The position numbers and the translations under genes are program-made. The notes beneath the pieces were generated by a model. It saw nothing but the letters and a program-made list of their open reading frames with translations. It was not told the origin of the DNA and made no database searches. From JAVJRN01 sp047635055 (GTDB taxonomy: Bacteria; Bacteroidota; Bacteroidia; Cytophagales; Cyclobacteriaceae), in NCBI GenBank assembly GCA_047635055.1, contig JBLIIJ010000006.1, positions 1 to 64,000 on the forward strand: a DNA stretch of 64,000 nucleotides, in the 5' to 3' direction. This document shows positions 9,029-18,302 of the stretch, piece by piece. How positions within the stretch are numbered: the stretch's first letter is position 1; the number at the start of each line of letters is the position of its first letter.

Positions 9029-9553
9029 TCAGCACTGTCAATGATTGAATTATCAAAAGATTTTAAATAAGTTTCTGTTACTACTTTAGAGGTGTGACCC
9101 ATGGGTTTTCTAATAACCTCGCTTGAAATCCCCCTTAGATTTAAGACCAGTTGCATATGAATGACGAGCGCTGTAAGTACTTAATGTAACATTCAATTTC
9201 AAATCAATTGACATTTTCCTTAGGAGTTTGTTATAGTTCTGAAGTTTGTTTTTCACTTGTAGAAACGTGCGCTCTTAACTTTTACTTTTTGCTATAATAG
9301 GGAAGCGGTATCCGGTTGGGTTTGTGTATTTCTAAGTATCCAGAATATTTTGTTTAAACTTCGGGTATCCTCAGCGGTTCCTTTCATTCGACCTTTATCA
9401 CGATTCCACTTATCCAGCTTTACATATTCTTTGGTTGAAATTTCTGAGCGTTTCCCATCGACAGTAATTCTCAGGTAAATAGAGGCCTTGTCATTTTTAG
9501 ATCTACTAGATCGAATAATGCAAAGAGTTGAAAAAGTGTGGTTTACACTTATT
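9010..9553 (-). pseudogene. Tyrosine recombinase (phage integrase family) remnant with internal deletion
   Basis: Translating the minus strand gives an N-terminal arm-type DNA-binding domain (TFSTLCIIRSSRSKNDK, then IYLRITVDGKRSEISTKEY) and, much sooner than expected, the end of the catalytic domain: TYSARHSYATGLKSKG with the Arg-His of the R-H-R-Y set, then EVIRKPMGHTSKVVTETYL with the tyrosine nucleophile. Bacteroidota integrases are near 400 residues; roughly 200 residues of core-binding and catalytic sequence are missing. There is also an in-frame stop after IIAKSKS and a frameshift in a G-run before EVIRKP. It is dead. Its position 250 bases from a tRNA gene suggests the scar of an integrated island. 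Confidence 0.85.
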
Positions 9554-9747
9554 TATATCGTTTTCTAAGTGAACAGGGCTAATTGACCTATCTAAAATAC
9601 ATCAAAACACACTAAATAGCATGAGGAAAACAACTTTAAATAACTGATTATTAGTTATTTAATTAAATAAGTAGTCTTTTTTGTGTTCATCGAATTATTC
9701 ACCGGACTGATAGATAAATATGAATAATTTGGAGTGGTTATAAAAGA

Positions 9748-9783
9748 AAAAACCCTCTAAAAGTTAACTTTAGAGGGTTTTGA
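9748..9783 (-). terminator. Terminator of tRNA-Pro
   Basis: AAACCCTCTAAA and TTTAGAGGGTTT form an 11-12 bp stem around a short loop. Read on the minus strand, the stem is followed by a T-rich run (ggttttttctttta), so it terminates the tRNA transcript; T-runs on both sides make it potentially bidirectional. Confidence 0.8.
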
Positions 9784-9803
9784 ATCTTTTTTTATTATAT
9801 GTG

Positions 9804-9878
9804 TCGGGGCGGCAGGATTCGAACCTGCGACCCCCTGGTCCCAAACCAGGTACTCTAACCGGACTGAGCCACGCCCCG
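9804..9878 (-). tRNA. tRNA-Pro(UGG)
   Basis: 75 bases on the minus strand. Acceptor arms CGGGGCG and CGCCCCG pair completely; the anticodon stem CCUGG/CCAGG encloses loop UUUGGGA, anticodon UGG. The T arm contains GGTTCGAATCC. Discriminator is A and CCA is not encoded. The 3' end faces the integrase remnant, the usual arrangement for islands inserted at tRNA genes. Confidence 0.97.
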
Positions 9879-9987
9879 AACTAATGTTTTGATCTCTTTC
9901 ATTCAAAACCGAGTGCAAATGTAGGATTATTATTTGGAAATGCTAGCACCGGCGTTAAAAAAAGTAAATAATTTTTTAAACCATCTT

Positions 9988-10008
9988 AAATGCAACATAA
10001 TTGCATTT
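9988..10008. promoter_or_regulatory. Zur/Fur-type operator in front of fur
   Basis: AAATGCAA and TTGCATTT are perfect inverted repeats around CATAA. The core TGCAACATAATTGCA ends 19 bases before ATG 10025. A closely matching site (14 of 18 positions) lies in front of the lipoprotein gene at 12879. Family knowledge: Zur and Fur bind palindromes of about this size at promoters; the metal assignment is inference from the gene context. Confidence 0.7.
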
Positions 10009-10024
10009 GTAATACCTTTACTAC

Positions 10025-10440
10025 ATGGAGATAAAAGACCGAGAACAAATTCTCAAAACCATAAGCTGCGAGTAACCAATTGCCGATTGGATGTTTTGAA
10101 TATGTTTTCTTTAGTCCCTCATGCCTTGTCCCAAAAAGATTTGGAAATCAAATTGAAAGATTACGATAGAGTTACACTGTACCGAACCTTACAATCCTTT
10201 ATTGATAATGGCGTGCTACACAAGATTCCGAATGAATCAGGTATCGCTACTTTTGGTATTTGTTTTGATACCTGTTCCGCGGCAGATCATAGCTATAACC
10301 ATGTTCATTTTAAATGTAATGAATGTGGCCATATAGAGTGTATTGAAAATCAACCAATATCAAAAATTGAAATACCCAAAGGGTATCAAGTACAAAATTG
10401 GAATATGATTGTTGATGGCATTTGCAAGTCGTGCAGTTGA
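10025..10440 (+). pseudogene. Fur-family (Zur-like) metalloregulator with a one-base frameshift near the start
   Basis: The body is a clear Fur-family protein: winged helix (VTNCRLDVLNMF, then DLEIKLKDYDRVTLYRTLQSF), then the metal-binding part with HSYNHVHFKCNECGHIECI and a C-terminal CKSC, the structural zinc cysteines. The expected beginning, MEIKDREQILK from ATG 10025, is in another frame; restoring one A in the A-run at 10055-10058 joins the two and gives 137 residues, the normal length. The only unbroken reading begins at 9934 and adds about 45 non-conserved residues that run through the operator, which I think is not the native start. Pseudogene, sequencing error in a homopolymer, or slippage are all possible. 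Gene order with a TonB receptor suggests a zinc sensor. Confidence 0.75.
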
Positions 10441-12824
10441 TGAGGTTGGTTTATCTCACAATTTTCTATTTAATTCATACCCTCTCATTTGCTCAGCAAG
10501 ATTGTGATAATGTTGTCATAGGATCAGTTAAAGATCTAAAAACAGGGGAGAACCTTCCGTTTGCTACTGTAGTGATTGAAGGCACACAAAAAGGCACAAT
10601 AGCTGATTTAGATGGACTATTTACCTTGGACAAAATTTGCGAAGAGGAAGTAGAATTAATTGTTAGCTATTTGGGATATAAAAACAATCATCATCATCAT
10701 GACTTACACCATGGTAATCCTATTATTTACCTGGCACCTGAAGGGTACTCGTTGGAGAGCGTTGTGATTGAGGCTGACGCTTTAAATGATAGCCGAGTTG
10801 GGCAGTTATCAACGAGACTTGATTTAGATAAGATAAGTACGGCTAACAATAGCTTAGGAGAGGTTTTAGCGGAACTATCTGGGGTAGAAATGATAAGTAC
10901 AGGTCAAAATGTCACTAAACCAGTAATTCACGGTCTGCACACTAATAGAATATTAATTATCAATGACGATCTAAGACATGAATTTCAAAACTGGGGGGTG
11001 GATCATGCTCCAGAAATAGATCCGGAGCAGTTTGAGTCGATAGAAGTCATTAAAGGGGCAGCTACAGTAAAATACGGGCCTGATGCATTAGATGGTGTTA
11101 TCTTAATGCGTCCGCGCAAGCTAGCGCTGCATGAGCGCTTAAATGGGTTCGTGAAAACGTCGGCTTTCTCCAATGGAAGAGGTGGGAGTTTGAGCACCCA
11201 GCTAAATGCGGGAAGTCATCAATTCAGTGGAACTGCTGGGTTCAGTAAAACAGTGCAAGGAGACTTGAAATCACCAAACTATATTTTAACCAATACTGGG
11301 AAAAAAGAAACTTCCTTTAACGCTGGATTGAGATATCATTTACCAAAATTAGACTTGGAATTGCGAGGTGGATATTTTGCGCAAGAGCTTGGTATACTTA
11401 GAGGATCCAATACTGGAAATATCGAGGATCTTATAAAGGCCATTGAAAGTGATGTTCCATTGTATACCCAAGGTTTTGATTATGCTATCGCTGGCCCAAA
11501 ACAGGAAGTTAATCATACGTCGATCAAATTAAAAGGTAAGTATTTTCTCCCCAAGGCATGGCTCGAAGTAACTTATGGTATTCAGATTAATAATAGATTT
11601 GAATTTGACGTGAGAAGAGGAACAAACAATCAAACACCAGCGATCGACCTCTCTTTGATTTCACAGTCCTTTGATGTAGACTATTTTCATCCGAAGATTT
11701 TTGGGCTTGAAGGAAATATTGGGGTAAGTGCTTTGATACAGGATAATAACAATAACCCAGGAACTAATACTATTCCTTTTGTGCCTAACTATAATGTTAC
11801 CAGGTTTGGGCTATATGTTATTGAGAATCTGTCGTTAGGCAATGTGCTTTTAGAATTTGGTGGTAGATATGATTGGCAGATGAGTTCAATCAGAGGTAGA
11901 GATAGCAACAATGATGTTTATTTTGACAACATTAATTTTAATAACCTATCGACCAGCATTGGTCTTGAATATGGTTTCCGACAGCATATTTTTAGGACAA
12001 ATATAGCATCAGCGTGACGCCCGCCAAGTATTTCAGAGTTATACAGCTTTGGGAGACATCAAGCAGCTATCGAATATGGTTTCTGGCGTTTTGCGGAAAC
12101 AACGGAAGGTTTATCTACGTCAGAACTGCTTACCCAAGATAATAAACCTGTAAAATCTGAATTGAGATGGAAATGGATTAATAGTCTTTCTCTTGAATCT
12201 GAAAACATCTCGATGGAGATAGTGCTGTATGTCAATTTTATTAAAAATTATATTTATGCAACACCACGAGGAATAACAAGTACCGTACGTGGCACATTTC
12301 CATATTGGATTTATACGCAAGAGGACGCTTTGTTTATGGGCGGTGATTTCAGTCTAAATATTCGACATGGAAATCATATATCGTCTACCTTTTCTATGGC
12401 TTATGTTCATGCGCAGAATCTCTACTCTGAAGCGTTTGTGGGTATTCCACCAGCCAATTTTAAATATAGGCTCAGCCAGGCAATTGATATGGCTTCAGGT
12501 CAATTGACTATTAGTGTCAACCCTTCTTATACCTTCAGACAATTCAATGAACCTACAGTTATTGAATTATCGGAGTTATTATTGATTGCGCAACGAAATG
12601 AAGCGCATATGTTAAATGAGATGGAAGTTTTTGATATTGCTAAGGCCCCTGAAGGTTATTTTTTATTGAATAGTCAGGTTAATTATGACTTAAAAAGCTG
12701 GTCATTTTCCCTGTCTGGGAGCAACATGCTAAATAATTCGTAACGAAACTACACTGATCGCTTGCGCTATATTGCAGATGATAGAGGATGTAATGTTCAG
12801 CTAGAAGTTAAATTCAACATTTAG
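10440..12824 (+). pseudogene. TonB-dependent receptor, zinc-type, interrupted by two in-frame stops
   Basis: Starts with ATG overlapping the fur stop (TGATG) and a signal peptide ending LSFAQQ. It has a carboxypeptidase-like domain (about residues 25-105), with a histidine cluster NNHHHHDLHHG, a plug (about 120-225, ending DALDGVILMRP), and a beta-barrel. The frame is unbroken except for TGA at 12015 (context ASA*RPPSISELYSFGRH) and TAA at 12741 (context NNS*RNYTDRLRY); after each, typical receptor sequence resumes in the same frame to a last stop at 12824. Without the stops it would be about 793 residues, the usual size. The histidine cluster and fur partner suggest zinc uptake. Truncation at the first stop removes the last third of the barrel, so it should be inactive unless stops are read through. 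Confidence 0.82.
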
Positions 12825-12847
12825 TTACTAAAGTAGACTTATACACT

Positions 12848-12865
12848 TGCAGCATTGTTGCATTA
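12848..12865. promoter_or_regulatory. Second Zur/Fur-type operator
   Basis: TGCAGCATTGTTGCATTA matches 14 of 18 positions of TGCAACATAATTGCATTT at 9991-10008. The outer TGCA arms are conserved and the spacing to the start codon is similar (16 bases to 12879). It predicts that the lipoprotein behind it is controlled with fur and the receptor. Confidence 0.65.
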
Positions 12866-12878
12866 AAAACCACAAACC

Positions 12879-13466
12879 ATGATTATGAACAAAAATTACT
12901 GCTTAGTGCTGATGCTGACCTTGTTATTTGTTTCCTCTTGTGATGATGAGGACATTCCCGCAGCGGAGAATGATGAAGAATTAATTACAGACATCTCGCT
13001 GATTTTTTCGCCTCAAGGTGGTGCTGCGCCATTGACTTTTAATGCTATTGATCCTGATGGCGCAGGAGTTGAGAACCTTCAAGTAGAAGGAGATATCGTT
13101 TTAGCGGTAAATACTACCTATGAATTATTTATCGAAATGCGCAATACCATTGAAAATGAGGATATTGGAGAAGAGGTAAAAGAGGAGGGAGATGAGCATC
13201 AAATTTTCTTTGGTTTTACGGAAGATCTTTTTGCAAATCCTACCGGATCGGGCAATATTAGTCCATCAGCAGGAACAGTAATCTACGATGACCAGGATGA
13301 GAATAACTTACCCATTGGCCTAATCACTACATGGCGTACCGAAGTGGCTGGATCTGGAATATTTCGAATACTTCTCAAACATCAACCAGACTTAAAGACG
13401 GCTACATCTACGAGCGCTACTGGCTCTAGTGATATAGACATTACTTGGGCTGTAGAGATAAAATAA
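12879..13466 (+). CDS. Lipoprotein of the putative zinc-uptake locus
   Basis: 195 residues (193 if the second ATG at 12885 is used). Signal sequence with lipobox VSSC at about residue 20, then a run of acidic residues (DDEDIPAAENDEE). The mature part is a beta-rich domain of about 170 residues with LTFNAIDPDGAG, a very acidic stretch (EDIGEEVKEEGDEHQIFFGF) and GIFRILLKHQPDLK. Similar lipoproteins accompany Fur plus TonB receptor sets in Bacteroidota and are often labelled type 1 periplasmic-binding-fold-like; the biochemical role is not known to me. The Asp/Glu/His-rich stretch could bind metal. It is the only intact gene of this locus. A Zur-like operator sits immediately upstream. Confidence 0.75.
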   Translation: MIMNKNYCLVLMLTLLFVSSCDDEDIPAAENDEELITDISLIFSPQGGAAPLTFNAIDPDGAGVENLQVEGDIVLAVNTTYELFIEMRNTIENEDIGEEVKEEGDEHQIFFGFTEDLFANPTGSGNISPSAGTVIYDDQDENNLPIGLITTWRTEVAGSGIFRILLKHQPDLKTATSTSATGSSDIDITWAVEIK

Positions 13467-13674
13467 TATTGAATAACTTTTAATAATACCATCGTTTCAT
13501 AAAATAAAATGTATCTATATCTAATTTAATGAATCAAAAATATTTCATCAAAAATAGTTTTCTTCAGTCGCGGGTTTGTCACCTGTCGCAGGTTTCACTA
13601 ACGTTACCAAGAGTGTCTTAACTCATGTTGTAGCATTTAGTCATTTGCCACTAGCGCCATCAACGACTGGGAAT

Positions 13675-13796
13675 ATGATCCTTCACCGAGCCGAATCTCG
13701 TGGGCGCGCCAATCATAACTGGTTAGACGCTCATCACTACTTCATTTTTTTCTCATTATTATAATCCAGAGAATATGAATTTTTTAAAGATGTAAG
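13675..13796 (+). pseudogene. Pirin-family N-terminal remnant
   Basis: MILHRAESRGRANHNWLDAH at 13675 matches the start of pirin-family cupins, which usually read on as TFSFANYYNPERMNFG. Here the frame shifts after HHYF, and YYNPENMNF is found in another frame at about 13760-13785. The remaining two thirds of a pirin gene are absent. The upstream stretch 13467-13674 shows nothing recognisable. Confidence 0.7.
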
Positions 13797-13835
13797 TAAT
13801 AAACACATTATCTCTACGACCAAAATACAAAAACA

Positions 13836-14243
13836 CTAAAATGTTGAAGGGAAAGTGACCTAGAACGCTGAATTATGCATTCATTTAGAAAATTGTTTTA
13901 AGGGGTTACCGACAGTTTTTAATCCTAATTCCAGACCTTGGGTCAATGTTCAATGAGCAAATACACAGCAAATCGTTCATAAAATAAAAAAATGCCCTCT
14001 AGGTGCCTTGACCTTTCAATTGGAGAACGATGCGCAACAACTAGAGGAAGATACTATACCATACTAACCAGTAGTCGAAGTAACTAGGAGTGGACCTTTA
14101 ATGGTCTATGGGAATGTCTCTGTGAAGCATCTTGATGGTAAGCCTTTAAGTAAGAATCGCGTCACCGCATTATGTTGTTTTGTAGCGTTTAATAATAAGC
14201 CAATTTGTGATGGGAGTCATGAAAAAATTGATTTTAAGGGTTA
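13836..14243 (+). pseudogene. (4Fe-4S) mono-cluster/CDGSH iron-sulfur protein, decayed
   Basis: Read across frames, the segment encodes a YjdI-type half (ELCIHLENCFKGLPTVFN, then PNSRPWVNV, QIVHKIKKCPS) and a CDGSH-type half (GPLMVYGNVSVKHLDGK, then ALCCFVAFNNKPICDGSH). It carries a stop before ELCIH (TAG where Trp is usual), TGA after VNVQ, a frameshift after CPS where GALTFQLE continues in another frame, and TAA before VVEVTRSG. The CDGSH half has also lost one cluster cysteine, since LCRC is expected and LCCF is found. Several independent lesions make sequencing error unlikely. Its last codons abut the convergent AsmA-like gene. Confidence 0.85.
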
Positions 14244-17200
14244 AAATTTATCCTTAGAGCTTTTGTTAAATTCTTTTATTTCTTTTTTGTTGCTGCCAGC
14301 ACCGATACTGGTAATTACACCACTTAGTATGCTCTTTGCCCAATAACTGAAAATGGATTTTTCTTGGTTACGTTCAAAATAGATATCGCCTTTTCTTACA
14401 AAAAGAAAATGAGGGTTCTTCTTATTTACAATAAATGTATTAGCAAAGAAACTCTTGAATGATGCATTTTCTTCTTCATGATTCTTCTTTTCTTTGAGCA
14501 CAGCTATTTTCAAGTCTTTATAGTAAAATTTCATTAGGCCAACAGCGTAATGATCGTTAGCCTTGAAGCTGATCTCATTCAATCGATTTTCTCCACTTTT
14601 TACTGATATGTGTGCCGTATTTTCTAATAATGCGTTCATCTCAGTTAAATCCATATTGCCTAACCGAGCAGTCAGATCAAATTGATTCTTAGGATGGTCC
14701 AAATGAAAATCTGTTGTTAGGAAAAAATTACCTGTCTTATATAAGCTTCCAGTAGCATTAAATGTCATCATGTTATTGGCTGCCAAAGACTCTTCGATAT
14801 TAGTGATGTTGGTTAAATAACCGTTAATATTTTTAAAATAGATAAACCCTGGCCTCAGGCCGGTTGGCGAATACTCGGAATGAGAAACATAGGTATTAGC
14901 AATTTCAATGGAGTCTACAGATAATTGATAGCTCAAATCCTTTAGATACTGTTGAGGCAATTGCTTTATGTTATTTTTCGGTTCTGGTAATCGTTTGTCC
15001 CTGTGTGTTTCTAAATAGAGGTTATCAAAGACTATTTTCCGAATGGAAATCGTGGAATCATTAATAAATCGGTTAAAATCCCACTTTTTAATCTCTATAT
15101 CCCTTAACGAAGCGCTAAGCCAATCCTTTTGGTAATCAATTTTGGTATTAAAGTCTCGTCTGTTGTAAACTGGGGTCAAGGCTACTTCCGAGAATTTCAA
15201 ATCTCCATTACTTTTAAATGAAAATTTCGCTGTTGAAAAGACATATAAGCTATCAGATGTGGTATAGCTTAAACCACCAGTTGATAATGCAAAATCTGAA
15301 TAGGTTAAGTGGCTGAAAGTCGTATTGAAATTTAGATTTTTAGTTGTGAAGTTGACTTGATCGATAGTAATGTCGTCGTTGTATTGTATTCCTGTGTTTT
15401 CTAATTGAACAAGACCATTTTCAATTATCACATCATCTAAAAGGATCCATTTTATCGATATTTCTTGCTTAGCGTCCGCCTTTTTTGATAAGTCAACTTT
15501 GACAATTGGATTGTTCAGTTTGATTTCGGTTACGCTAATGGTATCCTTTTGACTATTGACTGTCATATTAAACAGATCTAATGCGTCAAAATATATGCTG
15601 TCTTGGCTGATCGCTATTTTTCCAGATTTGGTACTCACTGACCTATTGTTACTTGTGAGCAAAACGGAATCTAAAAATGTGGTAAAAGTCTTCGTTTTTA
15701 TATTCACACTACCACTAAAAAAGGTAATGTCATTATCAACAAGTACATGGTCCTTATTCGAGTGGAAATCGTTGGCTGTTAATGTGGCATTATTAAGTTG
15801 AAATTGATTGTCACCCAATTTAAAATTGGCATTAAGCTTTCTTAAATCAAGCTTTCCAAAAATCACTTCTTGTTTTTTTTGTTTTTCAGGTGGGTTTAAA
15901 TGCCAATTGCCAAATAAATTGACGCTATCTATCTTGACGCTACCAAAGTCTAAAAGACTATCACTGGACGTTTTAATAGGGTCAAAGTTGCTAATTAAAA
16001 TGTTGCTTACGTCTGCGTAAATTTTGTTTTTCAAGGAATCATCTAGGGGATTAATACCTACTTTATTTACTCGTAAATATTGATCAACCTCATCAAAAAT
16101 TAAATTCTCGAATTTAACTTCATGATTTGAAAATCCTGAAGCCTGTCCCTCTTCAATTTCTACCAAAGAAACATATCGTCCATTGATATTAGAAGAATGG
16201 AAGTTCAAAGAGCTTAATAAAATGGTTTTATCCCCTTTTAGATTGACCTTAAAATTACCATTAGCGACACTAATTTTTTTATAATAGTAGGTGATTAAGG
16301 ATGATTTTTTTGAGCTAAAGGCGTTAATGCTTCCAACAGGTTCTACTATAATTAGAGAGTCAAATGATAGTTTTTCATGAAACACCAAGCTATCCAACGC
16401 TAGCTTATTCAGTATTATTTCTGCGATTTTTAAAGTAGCATTACTTTGATCTATGTTGAGATTTTTTGCTTGAAGATCACCGAAATTATCTACTGATAAA
16501 GAGCTACCATCGATTAATAAGTTGTTGTTTTCAAACTGCCATTTATCAGTTTTAACCCAATAGGAGGAGTGTTCATCTTTTATTAATGACTTATTGAGTG
16601 TGAATTTATCTTGAAACTTAAAGGCTGCTCTTATATTTGAAGCAAAGGTGTTTTTACCATACTGGATACGTCCTTTATTTATGTGTATACAATCAACGTT
16701 GAGCCATGTTGGGAGGGAGACTTCAGCGCCTTTCTTTTTGGTTTTATCATCAAAAAATAAGTTTGGTTGATTAAAGACAACACAATCAATATTTAGCGCG
16801 TCGGTTCTAGTATCAGCCAGAATAATTTCCACATAAGGCAAGAATAATTTAGAATTTTGGTTCTCGAATTTTAGAGAGGAAATGTTCAGGCGTTTGTTGC
16901 GCAATGAATAGTCGATAGAATCAGTTGATAGAATTAGAAGCTTACTAATAAATTTAGGTTCAATTATCGAAACGGAAGCATTTTGCAGAAATAGGCTGAG
17001 GTCATGAAATTGCGTTGTAGAATCAAGCGATAAACTATCACCTTTTACCTTAAACTTCGAAAACGAAATACTATCCTCACCAATGATCACAGTACTTTTT
17101 TCAAATGATAAATCAATATTACCAAGATTGATAGGTTGATTTATACTAGGAATTTTGAGTTTATTTTGACCTATTTCTGAAGTGTTGGGTTTTTGTTTTA

Positions 17201-18095
17201 ATGTTAAATTGAATTGTCCGCCTTGTGAAATAAGTTCTCCAATTTCGATTTTGTTTTCCAGATATATTTTATCAAAGTCAACATTTCTCATCGTAAAAGC
17301 GGGGATCATTAATTCGTAAAGATTGATAGAATCGTTATCCTTGTTTATAGGTTTAATATTGAAACCTTTGAATTCAAACTTTTTTGAACGCGTTGAGATA
17401 ATAAGGGTGTCAAAGGAGAGCTTGTGGATGTCGTCATTCAGTAAATATGCTTGATCAGTAAGCACTAATTTTATTCTATCTGTAAAAAAGAATCTGTCTT
17501 TTGTTAATGTGCTGTCCATTAAAAAATTATCAACGAGAAAGTCTAAGTTGCGCAATTCGAAATCATTATTGTCATTGAAATCGTTACTGTAGTCAATACC
17601 GCCTTTTTCAATTTGTAATTTATTGACCTCAAACACCTTGATATATCGAGAGATCAATTGATATAAATCACCAGCTTCATAAGTTATGTTCTTTGATGTA
17701 TTTGAATTCCCTTTGACGATGTTGAGCTTTGGGTTAAGAACGGCTATTTGTTCAACGGACAATTCATTAGATAAAAATATGGAGGAAATAGATTTTAAAT
17801 CTAAAACCAACTTAGGAGCTAAAATTTGATAGGCGCTAGAAAACTCCTGGCCTGAGGGCTGAAGATTGGGTATTAATCGCATGCTATCAATTGTTAGTTT
17901 TCTTTCGAAAACGGATAAATCAACTTTGTGATAACTAATTGTGTAGGAATTGTTAGTTTGAATCCTAACAACTTGGCTTATGATATCTTGCGCAATACGA
18001 GACCCCTGCTCAGTTACCCAAAAATAACCTGCACACAAAATAGTTAGTGTAAGCAGAAGTTGAAACTTAGTTGATCTAATGATGGCTAATAACAA
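14241..18095 (-). CDS. Large AsmA-like envelope protein
   Basis: 1284 residues. One N-terminal membrane segment (LLLTLTILCAGYFWV, about residues 12-28), then a very long periplasmic part built from repeating beta-strand units of the form D-x-L-x-I/V-x-x-x-x-x-N/S, typical of AsmA/DUF748-type proteins, which form elongated grooves and are linked in other bacteria to envelope lipid or assembly traffic. No enzymatic motif is visible. The reading begins at TTG 18095; there is no ATG between it and the membrane segment, so TTG is likely the genuine start. The family assignment rests on architecture, not on specific motifs. Confidence 0.65.
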   Translation of the reverse strand: MLLAIIRSTKFQLLLTLTILCAGYFWVTEQGSRIAQDIISQVVRIQTNNSYTISYHKVDLSVFERKLTIDSMRLIPNLQPSGQEFSSAYQILAPKLVLDLKSISSIFLSNELSVEQIAVLNPKLNIVKGNSNTSKNITYEAGDLYQLISRYIKVFEVNKLQIEKGGIDYSNDFNDNNDFELRNLDFLVDNFLMDSTLTKDRFFFTDRIKLVLTDQAYLLNDDIHKLSFDTLIISTRSKKFEFKGFNIKPINKDNDSINLYELMIPAFTMRNVDFDKIYLENKIEIGELISQGGQFNLTLKQKPNTSEIGQNKLKIPSINQPINLGNIDLSFEKSTVIIGEDSISFSKFKVKGDSLSLDSTTQFHDLSLFLQNASVSIIEPKFISKLLILSTDSIDYSLRNKRLNISSLKFENQNSKLFLPYVEIILADTRTDALNIDCVVFNQPNLFFDDKTKKKGAEVSLPTWLNVDCIHINKGRIQYGKNTFASNIRAAFKFQDKFTLNKSLIKDEHSSYWVKTDKWQFENNNLLIDGSSLSVDNFGDLQAKNLNIDQSNATLKIAEIILNKLALDSLVFHEKLSFDSLIIVEPVGSINAFSSKKSSLITYYYKKISVANGNFKVNLKGDKTILLSSLNFHSSNINGRYVSLVEIEEGQASGFSNHEVKFENLIFDEVDQYLRVNKVGINPLDDSLKNKIYADVSNILISNFDPIKTSSDSLLDFGSVKIDSVNLFGNWHLNPPEKQKKQEVIFGKLDLRKLNANFKLGDNQFQLNNATLTANDFHSNKDHVLVDNDITFFSGSVNIKTKTFTTFLDSVLLTSNNRSVSTKSGKIAISQDSIYFDALDLFNMTVNSQKDTISVTEIKLNNPIVKVDLSKKADAKQEISIKWILLDDVIIENGLVQLENTGIQYNDDITIDQVNFTTKNLNFNTTFSHLTYSDFALSTGGLSYTTSDSLYVFSTAKFSFKSNGDLKFSEVALTPVYNRRDFNTKIDYQKDWLSASLRDIEIKKWDFNRFINDSTISIRKIVFDNLYLETHRDKRLPEPKNNIKQLPQQYLKDLSYQLSVDSIEIANTYVSHSEYSPTGLRPGFIYFKNINGYLTNITNIEESLAANNMMTFNATGSLYKTGNFFLTTDFHLDHPKNQFDLTARLGNMDLTEMNALLENTAHISVKSGENRLNEISFKANDHYAVGLMKFYYKDLKIAVLKEKKNHEEENASFKSFFANTFIVNKKNPHFLFVRKGDIYFERNQEKSIFSYWAKSILSGVITSIGAGSNKKEIKEFNKSSKDKF

Positions 18096-18302
18096 GAAGG
18101 AGCTGAATTGAATTGATATTTAAAAAATCTCATAATTGATGAATCTAACAAAAACTATTCATTTTTAGTTAGTAAAATCACGAGAGACCCTTAAAGGATT
18201 AAAAAAAAATGAAATATATCAGTTGATAGAGTTTATTGATAGGAAAAAACTTTTTAAAAGTTAAAAATCAAGTTATTTTTGACAGCATTAATATAGATAT
18301 AT

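Noticed and set aside
9934..10024. N-terminal extension of the Fur-family reading
   Set aside because: It is translated through the palindromic operator and is not Fur-like; the conserved start is at 10025 in another frame.
12162..12743. Separate gene for the second part of the receptor
   Set aside because: It is in the same frame as the first part, and receptor sequence fills the gap between them, so it is the continuation of one broken gene.
13576..13674. Coding extension before the pirin remnant
   Set aside because: The residues before MILHRAESRG are not pirin-like and match nothing I recognise.
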